Source of the DNA: an uncultured Nitrospira sp.
GTDB lineage: Bacteria > Nitrospirota > Nitrospiria > Nitrospirales > Nitrospiraceae
Length of the DNA stretch: 64,000 nucleotides
Assembly: GCA_902500755.1 (NCBI GenBank)
Contig: CABVRV010000004.1
Location: 20,712 to 84,711, forward strand
Reading direction: 5' to 3'
Part shown: in pieces, positions 1 to 8,001 of the stretch
How positions within the stretch are numbered: the stretch's first letter is position 1
Layout: every line of letters begins with the position of its first letter
Translations under genes and position numbers: made by a program
The notes under the pieces: model-generated
Told to the model about the DNA's origin: nothing
Databases searched by the model: none
Seen by the model: only the letters and a program-made list of their open reading frames with translations

Positions 1-1
1 T

Positions 2-391
2 TGCTATGACGCGATGACGTCGTCCCGTGTGTATCGGCGGGAGCCGATGTCGCCGTCCAAGGTCTTGAATATGATGTTCTCGAAGTCGGGAAAGAGTTTT
101 GATGCCACCCTCCTCAAGCTATTCGTCAATTGCGTCGGGATCGTTCCGATCGGAAGCCTGGTTGTGTTGGACACTGAAGAACTCGCCGTGGTGCTCAAGC
201 CGGCCGTGAACAAGTCCGACGCGGAGCGCCCGCTCGTCAAAGTGGTTACCGACCGACAGGGTACGCCGATTGAAAATGGCAAGGAGTTGGATCTCACCGA
301 AAAGGACGAGATCGGAGCCTACCGACACAGTATTATCCGGCTGGTCGACACCACCGAATACAATTTCGATACGAGCCGATACTTCGTGTAG
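2..391 (+). CDS. HD-GYP domain protein, C-terminal part (5' end outside window)
   Basis: The reading frame is open from the window edge, so this is the last 129 residues of a longer protein. It begins CYDAMTSSRVYRR, which matches the end of an HD-GYP domain, where an invariant D-A-(L/M)-T-S precedes a Y-R motif. It continues with the family's C-terminal helix pair and the LFVNCVGIVPIGSLV segment. HD-GYP proteins hydrolyse cyclic di-GMP, but the metal-binding HD and GYP residues lie upstream, so activity cannot be judged here. The gene ends about 90 bases before the folB fusion gene on the same strand. No terminator is visible between them. Confidence 0.8.
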   Translation, partial: CYDAMTSSRVYRREPMSPSKVLNMMFSKSGKSFDATLLKLFVNCVGIVPIGSLVVLDTEELAVVLKPAVNKSDAERPLVKVVTDRQGTPIENGKELDLTEKDEIGAYRHSIIRLVDTTEYNFDTSRYFV

Positions 392-484
392 TCTACCAGC
401 TCGGCACGGTTCCGTCTTGCATCCGCGCTCCCCTCCACGACCCCTTGCTTGACAGGCCGAAAGACGATCTCCGACAATGCCCCG

Positions 485-1426
485 ATGGGCGGACAAATCA
501 TCATCGAGCAACTTGAATTTCGCGGTCGCTGCGGCGTGACGCCCGAAGAACGAGCACGTCCACAGCCATTAGCCGTCGATCTGGAATTGGATTGTCAACT
601 TGAGCCGGCTGGACTTTCCGACGACCTTCGACGAACGGTCGACTATGCGTCAGTGGCGCAGCGCATGATAGAACTTGGCACCGGTCAAGAGTCTCATCTA
701 TTGGAGGCCATGGCTGAACGGTTTCTGGCCGCCCTGTTCGAGGAATTTCCAGTCGATCGCGCGAAGCTCTGGCTCCGAAAGCTTCACCCCCCTATCTCCC
801 ATGTGACTAAATCAGTCGGTATTACCCTGGAGCGTACCAGGCAGGCGCACCAACTGCTTCGCGCAGACCCGTCACCTTCTCACTTTCTTGTCCAGCAGCT
901 TCCTCGTCTTCCCAAAGGCAAGGCCCTGGATGTCGCATCCGGCACCGGACGTCACACACTGTTTCTTGCCTCACAGGGCTACCAGGTTGACGCGATTGAT
1001 CACGATGTCCAGGCGCTGGCGCAGCTGTCGTCAACGGCTCATGCGCGGAGCCTCACAGGAGTCACAACACAGACGGTGGATCTGGAACCGCCTGCGCCGA
1101 ATAAGCCGAATATCGGGCAAGAGGCCTACGATGTCATACTCGTGTTCTTTTATCTGACTCGTCCACTCTTTCCCTACCTGATCGATGCACTGAGACCAGG
1201 CGGTGTGTTGCTGTATGAAACCTTCCTGATCGATAATCACTTCCAGCATCAGCATCCCAAACGCAAGGAGTTTTGCCTTGCGCACAACGAGCTCATCAAC
1301 CTCAGCTCTGGTCTTCGTATCGTGCATTACGATGAAGGGGCTCACGAAGGCCATCGCGGTGCAGAGTCGGTCTATACCGCACAACTTGTTGCACAGAAGC
1401 CTTTCGCGACTGAAGTTTCGTCATGA
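485..1426 (+). CDS. folB: Dihydroneopterin aldolase (FolB) fused to a SAM-dependent methyltransferase
   Basis: The 313-residue protein has two domains. Residues about 3-118 are FolB-like: IIIEQLEFRGRCGVTPEE at the start, the TVDYASVAQR segment, the HLLEAMAERF helix, and the lysine of LRKLHPPISHV, which fits the family's catalytic lysine. FolB cleaves dihydroneopterin to 6-hydroxymethyldihydropterin in folate synthesis. Residues about 125-313 form a class I methyltransferase with the SAM loop LDVASGTGRHT (about residue 148) and the later VILVFFYLTRPLF and LRPGGVLLYETF segments, as in TehB-like enzymes. FolB alone is normally about 120 residues, so this is a real fusion in one open frame. The ATG at 485 is chosen; an upstream TTG at 449 would add 12 residues with no family similarity. 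The stop overlaps the next start by four bases, so the two genes are probably co-translated. The methyl acceptor is unknown. Confidence 0.85.
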   Translation: MGGQIIIEQLEFRGRCGVTPEERARPQPLAVDLELDCQLEPAGLSDDLRRTVDYASVAQRMIELGTGQESHLLEAMAERFLAALFEEFPVDRAKLWLRKLHPPISHVTKSVGITLERTRQAHQLLRADPSPSHFLVQQLPRLPKGKALDVASGTGRHTLFLASQGYQVDAIDHDVQALAQLSSTAHARSLTGVTTQTVDLEPPAPNKPNIGQEAYDVILVFFYLTRPLFPYLIDALRPGGVLLYETFLIDNHFQHQHPKRKEFCLAHNELINLSSGLRIVHYDEGAHEGHRGAESVYTAQLVAQKPFATEVSS

Positions 1427-2271
1427 GCCGCTTGGACTTACACCTCCACACCACTCACTCTGATGGAAGTTGTACACCAGCGGAGGTGGTTGGACTGGCA
1501 CACCAAGCTGAGGTCACGGCCCTGGCGATTACTGATCACGACATCACGACCGGTCTCACAGAGGCGAGCGCCGCTGGAGAGGCGTTGGGCATCGAGATCA
1601 TTCCTGGAGTCGAGATCAGCTCGAGCCTCGGGAACTCCGAGTTACATATTCTTGGATACTTTCTCGATTGGCAGGACACTCCCTTGAATGAGCGGCTCAA
1701 GACCTTGCGAGACAGTCGCCATCGTCGCAATCCTAAAATCATCGAACGGCTACAAAGTCTCGGCATCGATCTCACCTACGAGGAAGTCCGTGCGCTGGCC
1801 GGGAGCGACTCGGTCGGCAGACCACATATTGCTCGTGCCCTCATGGATAAAGGAGTGGTCACATCAGCCAAGGAGGCTTTCGATCGATTTCTGGCCGAGG
1901 GGAAACCGGCCTACGTGCCTCGTGATCTCCCAAGCCCCGCCGAAGCCATTCACTGGATCAAGGCAGCGCGAGGACTCGCCGTCCTGGCCCATCCGACCTG
2001 GGTGAGGTGTACCGATCAATCGCTGGTCGAGTTGGTTCGCCAGCTCAAGGCGGACGGACTCGATGGCGTGGAAGTCTACTACAGCACCCATGCTGCCAGG
2101 CAGACTCGAGAATATCTGAGCCTCGCTCAACAACTCGGCCTGCTCGTGACCGGTGGCAGCGATTTTCATGGTCTCACCAAACCCGACATTGAAGTCGGCA
2201 TCGGCAAGGGATCCCTCCATATTCCAACTTCATTGCTTCCAAAGATGAAAGACCTAGCGGCCCGAGAATAA
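1423..2271 (+). CDS. PHP-domain phosphoesterase (RNase AM / YciV-like)
   Basis: The 282-residue protein opens with DLHLHTTHSDGS, the first PHP metal-binding motif, followed by AITDHD, then PGVEISS, HILGYF, LAHPTWV and GGSDFHG near the C-terminus. This is the full motif set of the short PHP family of 3',5'-nucleotide bisphosphate phosphatases and 5'-exoribonucleases (E. coli YciV/RnaAM). A trinuclear metal site in the cytoplasm is expected from the family. The length fits a stand-alone enzyme and not the PHP domain of a DNA polymerase. The ATG overlaps the stop of the folB fusion in an ATGA, so translation is coupled. The precise substrate (pAp, short RNA or other) cannot be read from sequence. 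Confidence 0.88.
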   Translation: MSRLDLHLHTTHSDGSCTPAEVVGLAHQAEVTALAITDHDITTGLTEASAAGEALGIEIIPGVEISSSLGNSELHILGYFLDWQDTPLNERLKTLRDSRHRRNPKIIERLQSLGIDLTYEEVRALAGSDSVGRPHIARALMDKGVVTSAKEAFDRFLAEGKPAYVPRDLPSPAEAIHWIKAARGLAVLAHPTWVRCTDQSLVELVRQLKADGLDGVEVYYSTHAARQTREYLSLAQQLGLLVTGGSDFHGLTKPDIEVGIGKGSLHIPTSLLPKMKDLAARE

Positions 2272-2357
2272 GACCTCATCCTCTGCCCATTTTCTTCGAT
2301 CCATTGACTCCTCTTCGGTATCCGCTAGACTTTGTAGGTCTTTGGATCTTGTCACCC

Positions 2358-3755
2358 ATGACCAACGCGTCGAGTTGGGCTTTCCAATATCTTCTGGTCG
2401 CGATTGTCGCGCTTTTTGCCGGCCCTATTTTGAGCAAATTGTCCGGCGCACAGTCGTTCCCTTTGACACTGTTCGGACTCAACAGCGCGCAAACAATCCG
2501 TCTCATCATTGAAGGAATCGGGCTGGCCATGCTTGGCTTGCTCTCGATCCGCGCCTTTCGACAGATGCCGGATAATGGACGTGGATTCTCGTTTCTGCGA
2601 CAGTTGGTTTTGCCTGTTACAACTCTGCTCATTGTGATTGCGGCAGACAAGACCTTCCGAGCTGTCGGACAGTCACTGATCAGCCAATTCGGCTCCGCAC
2701 ATTATACGCTTACATACGCCGCTCTCCTGGCATTCATCGGTCTCTGGATCACCGCTGCCTGGCTGTTGAATCTTGACGCGCTTCACCGCTTTTTCTCGAA
2801 GCCTTCCGCATCGACCCGCCGCAAAGAACCGGCAACACAGATCGAAGAAACCGGCGAAATTCATTCAGAAGAAGAGAGCGAGGAGCAAGAGAGCAGGATA
2901 GACATCCACGCTGCACTGAACGGACCTCCTGCCATGCTCGGTCGATACAAGGTTCTGAAGGAGTTGGGACGAGGATCAATGGGAGTGGTGTACCTTGGAA
3001 AAGATCCAACGATCCAACGGTTTGTGGCGATCAAAACGATGCAGCTTAACGAAATCGACGATGCCGACAAACTTCAAGACGTGAAGGCGCGGTTCTTCCG
3101 AGAAGCTGAGTCAACCGGACGCTTGTCCCATCCGAACATCGTGACGATTTTCGATGCCGGTGAGGAACATGACCTCGGGTATATCGCGATGGAGCTGCTT
3201 CAAGGGACGACACTGAAAGACTGGTCGAGAAAGCCGAATCTGATGCCGTTCCAGAAAGTGATTCCGATCCTGGCGACCGTCGCCGAAGCGATGGACTATG
3301 CCCACCAGCAAGGCGTCGTACATCGCGACATCAAACCGGCCAACATCATGTTGACGAACGATGAGACTGTGAAAATCATGGACTTCGGCATCGCCAAGAT
3401 GGCGACTTCGTCGAAGACTCAGACGAATATCGTCATGGGAACGCCCACGTATATGTCGCCGGAGCAGATCGCCGGGAAAAAGGTGGATGGACGTTCTGAT
3501 ATGTTCTCTCTCGCTGTCGTGATGTTCGAACTGCTGACCGGCCGTCCACCGTTTATGGCCGACAACGTTTCAGCCCTGCTGTTTGCCATCGCCCACACAC
3601 CTCATCCCAGTCTGAGAGCGATCAGACCAGACGTGCCACCCATCCTTAAGGATGTCCTCGATCGTGCGCTCCATAAAGACCCCGTTCACCGATATCGTCG
3701 CGCCAACGAATTCGCACTGGAACTCCGTTCCTGTGTCGAAGGATTGGCCGCGTAA
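2358..3755 (+). CDS. Membrane-anchored Ser/Thr protein kinase
   Basis: From the ATG at 2358 the protein is 465 residues. The first about 135 residues contain four hydrophobic segments (for example WAFQYLLVAIVALFAG and YAALLAFIGLWITAAWLL). An acidic, probably disordered linker follows (EETGEIHSEEESEEQ). A Hanks-type kinase domain starts near residue 195. Its motifs are complete: GRGSMGVVY glycine loop, VAIKTM lysine, HRDIKPANIM catalytic loop, DFGIAK metal-binding loop and GTPTYMSPEQ, so it should be active. Unlike PknB-type kinases it has no extracellular PASTA domains; the sensor would have to be the N-terminal membrane part. A TTG at 2304 is possible but unlikely. No partner phosphatase lies nearby. 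Confidence 0.9.
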   Translation: MTNASSWAFQYLLVAIVALFAGPILSKLSGAQSFPLTLFGLNSAQTIRLIIEGIGLAMLGLLSIRAFRQMPDNGRGFSFLRQLVLPVTTLLIVIAADKTFRAVGQSLISQFGSAHYTLTYAALLAFIGLWITAAWLLNLDALHRFFSKPSASTRRKEPATQIEETGEIHSEEESEEQESRIDIHAALNGPPAMLGRYKVLKELGRGSMGVVYLGKDPTIQRFVAIKTMQLNEIDDADKLQDVKARFFREAESTGRLSHPNIVTIFDAGEEHDLGYIAMELLQGTTLKDWSRKPNLMPFQKVIPILATVAEAMDYAHQQGVVHRDIKPANIMLTNDETVKIMDFGIAKMATSSKTQTNIVMGTPTYMSPEQIAGKKVDGRSDMFSLAVVMFELLTGRPPFMADNVSALLFAIAHTPHPSLRAIRPDVPPILKDVLDRALHKDPVHRYRRANEFALELRSCVEGLAA

Positions 3756-3794
3756 GGGAAGGCTGACGGCTCTTCTTATTCTCCATGAAGCATT

Positions 3795-4406
3795 CTAGTT
3801 CCGCGTCTGGAGCCTCCCTTTGGGCAAGGTTTGGTAGCAGGCTTCTGAAAGATCCTGCTCATGCTCCTGCAAACACTGCAGAATGCGGCCATCACCAGGG
3901 GAAACCGTCCGACAGAAGCGCCTCACGTCTACGGCACAAGACAACTTGTACCCATCGGCTTCTTTCCAACGCACCAATCGCTGCTGCATGATCTGTTGAC
4001 AAGACGGAGCTAGTCGCTTGAAGCGCTGCATCACACAATGGCGGCGATCTTCTCCGGAAAGAGAGTCAGGACAGTATCGTTGAACCTCTGCGTCACACTT
4101 GACCTCCGCAATTTGTCTGGCACGACCGTCGCGTGGAACGGATAACCCACCAAGAGTCGTCACAGACGCCGCTTCTCCGGCTCCAGCCGCGTTGGCGGCT
4201 GGCTGGCTGGATACACCGGGGATCGCCAAATCGAGAGCAGGAACCGGCGAGGCTTCCACAGAGGATGTCCCTGATTGAACCGACAGCAGCTCTTCTTTAG
4301 AGGGAAAGTTGGCCCATACGATTGTCCAGACTAAGATCAATCCGGCTACCGTCACGAGACTCGCGGCGGTCTTTCCTGATCGTTCCTTGGCATTGATCGT
4401 TTTCAT
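3795..4406 (-). CDS. Membrane-anchored cysteine-rich repeat protein (GLG1-like repeats)
   Basis: The 203-residue protein has one N-terminal membrane anchor (about residues 14-33, SLVTVAGLILVWTIVWA), then an Ala/Pro/Ser-rich linker. The C-terminal half has two cysteine-patterned units: VKCDAEVQRYCPD with a following C-x20-C pattern, then CAVDVRRFC, LQCLQEHEQDLSEAC. This resembles the Cys-rich GLG1 repeat (named from eukaryotic Golgi apparatus protein 1), which also occurs in bacterial secreted proteins. The cysteines would form disulfides outside the cytoplasm. A weak AGG precedes the ATG. The gene converges on the kinase gene with a short gap. The function is unknown; the repeat assignment rests on cysteine spacing only. 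Confidence 0.6.
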   Translation of the reverse strand: MKTINAKERSGKTAASLVTVAGLILVWTIVWANFPSKEELLSVQSGTSSVEASPVPALDLAIPGVSSQPAANAAGAGEAASVTTLGGLSVPRDGRARQIAEVKCDAEVQRYCPDSLSGEDRRHCVMQRFKRLAPSCQQIMQQRLVRWKEADGYKLSCAVDVRRFCRTVSPGDGRILQCLQEHEQDLSEACYQTLPKGRLQTRN

Positions 4407-4532
4407 CCTGATGAGGATAAAATAAAGCTACCGGAAAATCACCGAAACGGGAGTTTTTAGCAAAGCGTTCTGGTCGACCGGAGCACGTGTGTGACGGAGC
4501 GGGCATCGAGGCAAGGACAAGGAGAGATGGAG

Positions 4533-5546
4533 TTAGTTGTCCGGGGTTTCGACGATATGATTCTCGAACCGGGTGCAGCCTTCTGCCAGTAACCGATTGG
4601 TCAACATTTCACCAGGCCATTCAATCGGCAGATCAGCCGTAAAGACCCAGACGTCCGGAGAAGTCCAGACCGGGCCGTGCTCTTCCGGGAGCTCCGGATC
4701 GAACAGGTCGGTCCACACAGGCATATACACCCCATTTCCACATTGCGTGTGGAGATGCACGATGGTGCGGGACCTCACCAGCGGATCCAGCTCTCTCCAC
4801 ACGGCAGCGGTTTCATCGGCCAAGTGATGCAGCCGTACCGCATTCTGTGCGTCAAACATGGCATAGGCAGCATACACCGGTGCCTCGATCGTATCCGGCG
4901 CGCACGCCAACTCCGGACATTGCTTGACCAGGCCGTCGAGAATTTCTCGGCGCTGATGGTCTTCCCATGAGTCGGGCAACCCCGGGTCTGGCGCCCCCAT
5001 CAGTTCAAACAAGAGAAACGCAGTGTTCTCAACAGGAGGAAGGAGCCGAGCCGCTACCGACTGCGCACGCCGTGAATCGGCAACCGTCACCAGATGGTCA
5101 TGGAACATCTGGAGGTTCAACATCTCCAATGTGGCATCGGTCAAGAGTCGTGACTCGACACGAACGACGGTTCCGGCAGGAAGTTGCAGATTCCTCTGTA
5201 GGAGATCAGCCGTCGCAATGGGATCGATCTTGAGCTTGAGCGGAGAGGTCAGATTCGCCTGCAGAGGTAACTCCAAGGCCGCGATCGTCGCGTAAGTAGG
5301 CTTTTCATCGTTCGACTCATCCAGAAGCAACGTGCAGCTCGCCTCTGCCACGAGATCGAACAGCCATTCCGCCATTTCTTCGTCGAGCGCAGCAAGCACC
5401 GTCAGAAGATCGTGTTCACGTCCTTGTTCAAGAAATGCCTGCAGGGTATCGATGGCGTCATCCGTATCGCCATGCTCGTGCCGACGAGCATTGATGAGAT
5501 GGATAAGATCGCGGGTGAGTGGATCAGGACGAGACCAGGCCAACAT
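4533..5546 (-). CDS. Conserved hypothetical cytoplasmic protein
   Basis: The 337-residue protein starts at an ATG preceded by AGGGAG at good spacing. I recognise no domain. It is acidic, has no signal peptide or membrane segment, and is helical at the N-terminus (residues 1-75), followed by mixed sequence rich in L, E and D. Several short tryptophan-containing stretches near the C-terminus (VWTDLFDPELPEEHGPVW, VWVFTADLPIEW) suggest a folded beta domain. It lies on the same strand as yjbQ, 138 bases downstream of it, and may be in the same transcript. Codon use looks like that of the neighbours, so there is no sign of transfer. Confidence 0.75.
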   Translation of the reverse strand: MLAWSRPDPLTRDLIHLINARRHEHGDTDDAIDTLQAFLEQGREHDLLTVLAALDEEMAEWLFDLVAEASCTLLLDESNDEKPTYATIAALELPLQANLTSPLKLKIDPIATADLLQRNLQLPAGTVVRVESRLLTDATLEMLNLQMFHDHLVTVADSRRAQSVAARLLPPVENTAFLLFELMGAPDPGLPDSWEDHQRREILDGLVKQCPELACAPDTIEAPVYAAYAMFDAQNAVRLHHLADETAAVWRELDPLVRSRTIVHLHTQCGNGVYMPVWTDLFDPELPEEHGPVWTSPDVWVFTADLPIEWPGEMLTNRLLAEGCTRFENHIVETPDN

Positions 5547-5684
5547 CGCTACTCCCTACAACACGAATCGAAATAGATCGCTCGGAACCTCAGAGTCAAT
5601 GTTGCCAAACTTTTCATACCCATGCAAGCGTCCCAACGATTCCTCGTACGCGTGACTCAGGCACACCTCCGTTCGATACCGCCT

Positions 5685-6116
5685 CTAGTCGCCGATGATC
5701 TTCACCAGCACTCGTTTGCGGCGACGCCCATCGAACTCTCCGTAGAAGATCTGTTCCCATGGGCCGAAATCGAGGGCGCCCTCCGTGATCGCGACCACGA
5801 CTTCTCGTCCCATGACTTGTCGCTTTAGATGCGCATCTCCGTTATCTTCTCCCGTATTGTTGTGCCGGTAACGGGCCTCATGAGGAGCAAGTCGTTCCAG
5901 AAACTCGTCATAGTCTTGCAACAGACCTGGTTCATCGTCGTTGATATACACGCTCGCGGTAATATGCATCGCGTTGACCAATACCAGGCCATCCCGCACC
6001 CCACTCTTCTTGACCAATGCCTCGATCTGTGGCGTGATATTCAGGTAGGCCCGTCTGGTCTTCGTCTCAAACCAGAGTTCTTCGCGATAGGACTTCATGT
6101 TTGTCGATCGGGTCAT
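5685..6116 (-). CDS. yjbQ: YjbQ-family protein (UPF0047, secondary thiamine-phosphate synthase type)
   Basis: The frame encodes the whole small UPF0047/YjbQ fold. Visible family signatures are [17 protein letters not shown], the [23 protein letters not shown] block with its histidine and acidic metal or ligand residues, and [23 protein letters not shown] near the end. E. coli YjbQ has weak thiamine-phosphate synthase activity, but the physiological role of the family is not settled. The ATG at 6116 is chosen because GGAAGG lies just upstream of it; a longer form would start at 6140 and a shorter one at 6098. The protein is 143 residues, normal for the family. Confidence 0.88.
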   Translation of the reverse strand: MTRSTNMKSYREELWFETKTRRAYLNITPQIEALVKKSGVRDGLVLVNAMHITASVYINDDEPGLLQDYDEFLERLAPHEARYRHNNTGEDNGDAHLKRQVMGREVVVAITEGALDFGPWEQIFYGEFDGRRRKRVLVKIIGD

Positions 6117-6405
6117 TGTGCCTTCCGGTTCGACGGACATGCAAGAGGCGCCTGCGAATTAACTCAGTGTTGAATGTCTGTGCTCTTGAGAAGAGGCTAT
6201 AATATCGCTTATGCGCATGGTGACGACCCTAGTCAGCGAAAAACCTGATACAACACATCTTCGATGCAGGCACGGATCAGGTGCTATCCTGTTCTCGTCT
6301 CAGAATGGCCTATGCTGAATATTCGTACAAAATTGACAGCCTATAACCTTGATGATAAGTACTTTTTCAGATTGTACGATGCAGTTCGCTGGAGGGAGGT
6401 GCTCG

Positions 6406-7179
6406 ATGTTTGCTTTCACCGGAAGCCCATCGCTGGGAGGCAGTCCCCTGACATGGAGCCTATTCTTTGCTCGCCAACCTGAGCCCGATCTTGAATTCAC
6501 TGAAGAAGAATTGGAGCAAACGACCACGGTCCGTTCACCGTCTCCCAAGAAACCACCCAAGCAGTCAAACGGCCGTCCCATTTTGTGGGTGCTGCTACTG
6601 GTGCTGATCAGCGGTGGAGCCTACGTTGCCATGGAACCGGAGATGGTCATGGAGTATATCGAGCCGCTCTTTGGTGGGTCACCGGAACCTCCGACACCTA
6701 TTGTACAGCGGCCAATGCCTCCGAAACCTGTGCCTGTTGCTCCACCTCCTCAGCCTATGGAAGCGGCTCCGACTCCACCACCAGCTGTCGCACCAGTCGA
6801 GGTACCACAAGCCGCAACACCAGCTCCAGCTCCTGTCCCCATGCCGCCTTCTGCCCCACCGATGCCGACCACCTCGGCCACGGTCGAGACGATTCCAACC
6901 CCAGGTCCAGCGTCCGATGCACCCATGACCAGTTCACCCCCTCCGCTCTTCGGCGAGGGGCAACGAGTGAGCCTCTTGCCCAACCCCGCTGCTCCGGGCG
7001 AGAAAATCGTGCTCACTCAGGATGCAGAGGGATCGCGACCAGGACAGGCCATTCCGCCGGGAACCGTCCTGACAGTTCTTGACGGTGATCTTCAGGGAAC
7101 TGGCTGGGTCTACTCCGTGCGCAGCGACTACGGCACCACAGGTTGGCTACCCGAGCATCAGCTTAAACTGAAACCCTGA
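6406..7179 (+). CDS. Membrane-anchored proline-rich protein with C-terminal SH3-like domain
   Basis: The start is the ATG at 6406, preceded by the strong ribosome binding site GGAGGGAGGT. Of 257 residues, about 57-76 form a single membrane span (PILWVLLLVLISGGAYVAM). About 95-185 are a low-complexity Pro/Ala/Val linker with PTPPP and PAPAPVP runs, suited to crossing the periplasm. The last about 65 residues look like a bacterial SH3 (SH3b) domain: GQRVSLLPNP, GTVLTVLDGDLQGTGWVYSV, TTGWLPEHQLKL. Such domains usually bind cell-wall peptides. There is no enzymatic domain, so it may be an envelope-tethered adaptor. A near-perfect palindrome follows 28 bases after the stop. Confidence 0.78.
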   Translation: MFAFTGSPSLGGSPLTWSLFFARQPEPDLEFTEEELEQTTTVRSPSPKKPPKQSNGRPILWVLLLVLISGGAYVAMEPEMVMEYIEPLFGGSPEPPTPIVQRPMPPKPVPVAPPPQPMEAAPTPPPAVAPVEVPQAATPAPAPVPMPPSAPPMPTTSATVETIPTPGPASDAPMTSSPPPLFGEGQRVSLLPNPAAPGEKIVLTQDAEGSRPGQAIPPGTVLTVLDGDLQGTGWVYSVRSDYGTTGWLPEHQLKLKP

Positions 7180-7207
7180 TCCATCCGTTTCCGCGACACA
7201 GATCACG

Positions 7208-7242
7208 CACAGAGGGTGATGATTGAATCACCACCCTCTGTG
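7208..7242. repeat. 35-bp near-perfect palindrome
   Basis: Two 17-base arms (7208-7224 and 7226-7242) are reverse complements except for one pair (7219/7231), with a single central base at 7225. It lies 28 bases after the SH3-protein stop, where a terminator would sit, but no T-run follows. Instead a TATAAT-like box comes directly after. It may be an operator, an unusual terminator, or both. Confidence 0.7.
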
Positions 7243-7249
7243 CTATAAT
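7223..7249 (+). promoter_or_regulatory. Putative sigma-70 promoter of the HAD phosphatase gene
   Basis: TATAAT at 7244-7249 is preceded by TG two bases upstream (7241-7242, an extended -10 look), and TTGAAT at 7223-7228 could be the -35, with a short 15-base spacer. The -35 lies inside the palindrome, so a protein bound there would block the promoter. It is about 57 bases upstream of the ATG. This is inferred from sequence alone. Confidence 0.45.
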
Positions 7250-7305
7250 GCCGCCCGACCACGCCTCCATCCGGATAGGTGATATATCCTAAGCCTCAGG
7301 ATCTC

Positions 7306-7989
7306 ATGCAGGCCGTAATCTTCGACTTTGACGGCGTCATCGCCGATACTGAGCCGCTCCACTTTGAAGGGTTGCGCCGAACGCTTGGAGAGATTCAGAT
7401 CAATTTGACGGAAGACGACTACTACGCCAACTATCTCGGCTTCGACGATCGCGGCTGCATTCTGGAAGCCATGCGTGTCAACCAGATCCCAATTTCCCCC
7501 TCGCTCCTCGAAGACCTCATGGCCAAAAAGGCGACCGCGTACTTGGCCTCGATTAAAGACCATCTGGTCATTTTCCCGGGTGTCAGAGAGTTTGTCGAAG
7601 AAGCCGCCGCGACATGCCCCATTGCCATCGCCTCAGGCGCATTGCGAGCGGAGATCGAGCTGGTGCTGGAATGCATCGGTCTCCGAAAATCGTTTCGTCA
7701 CATCACCAGTGCCGAGGATGTGACTCAGGGCAAGCCGAATCCTGAACCGTTCCTTCATGCGCTGGCCGGACTGAACCGGCATCAGTCCGCTGCGTCGCTG
7801 TCACCGACTTCGTGTTTGGTCATTGAAGATTCCCGTCCCGGCATCCGGGCTGCAAAATCCGCCGGCATGAAGGTGTTGGCAGTGGCCAATACGCACACCG
7901 TGCAAGACTTACACGAAGCCGATGCCATCAGCCATAGCTTGCGTGAGACGCGTCTCACGGACGTGCGCGCTCGCTTGTGGCCCATATAG
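7306..7989 (+). CDS. HAD-superfamily phosphatase (beta-phosphoglucomutase-like)
   Basis: The protein from the ATG at 7306 is 227 residues and starts directly with MQAVIFDFDGVIADTEP, HAD motif I with both catalytic aspartates. The DxD-plus-cap arrangement (LGFDDRG) and the later IASGAL (motif II), GKPNPEPFLHAL (motif III lysine) and VIEDSRPGIRAAKSAGM (motif IV) are all present. This is the subfamily of beta-phosphoglucomutase, phosphoglycolate phosphatase and related sugar-phosphate enzymes. The substrate cannot be assigned. A GTG at 7279 would add nine residues before the catalytic strand and is unlikely. The downstream BtuF-like gene begins 12 bases after the stop. Confidence 0.9.
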   Translation: MQAVIFDFDGVIADTEPLHFEGLRRTLGEIQINLTEDDYYANYLGFDDRGCILEAMRVNQIPISPSLLEDLMAKKATAYLASIKDHLVIFPGVREFVEEAAATCPIAIASGALRAEIELVLECIGLRKSFRHITSAEDVTQGKPNPEPFLHALAGLNRHQSAASLSPTSCLVIEDSRPGIRAAKSAGMKVLAVANTHTVQDLHEADAISHSLRETRLTDVRARLWPI

Positions 7990-8001
7990 ACTACAACCGC
8001 T

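Noticed and set aside
449-484. Upstream TTG start extending FolB by 12 residues
   Set aside because: The extension has no family similarity and the ATG at 485 matches where FolB proteins begin.
6264-6482. Forward frame upstream of the SH3-like gene
   Set aside because: It overlaps the strong ribosome binding site and start of the SH3 gene in another frame and has no recognisable features.
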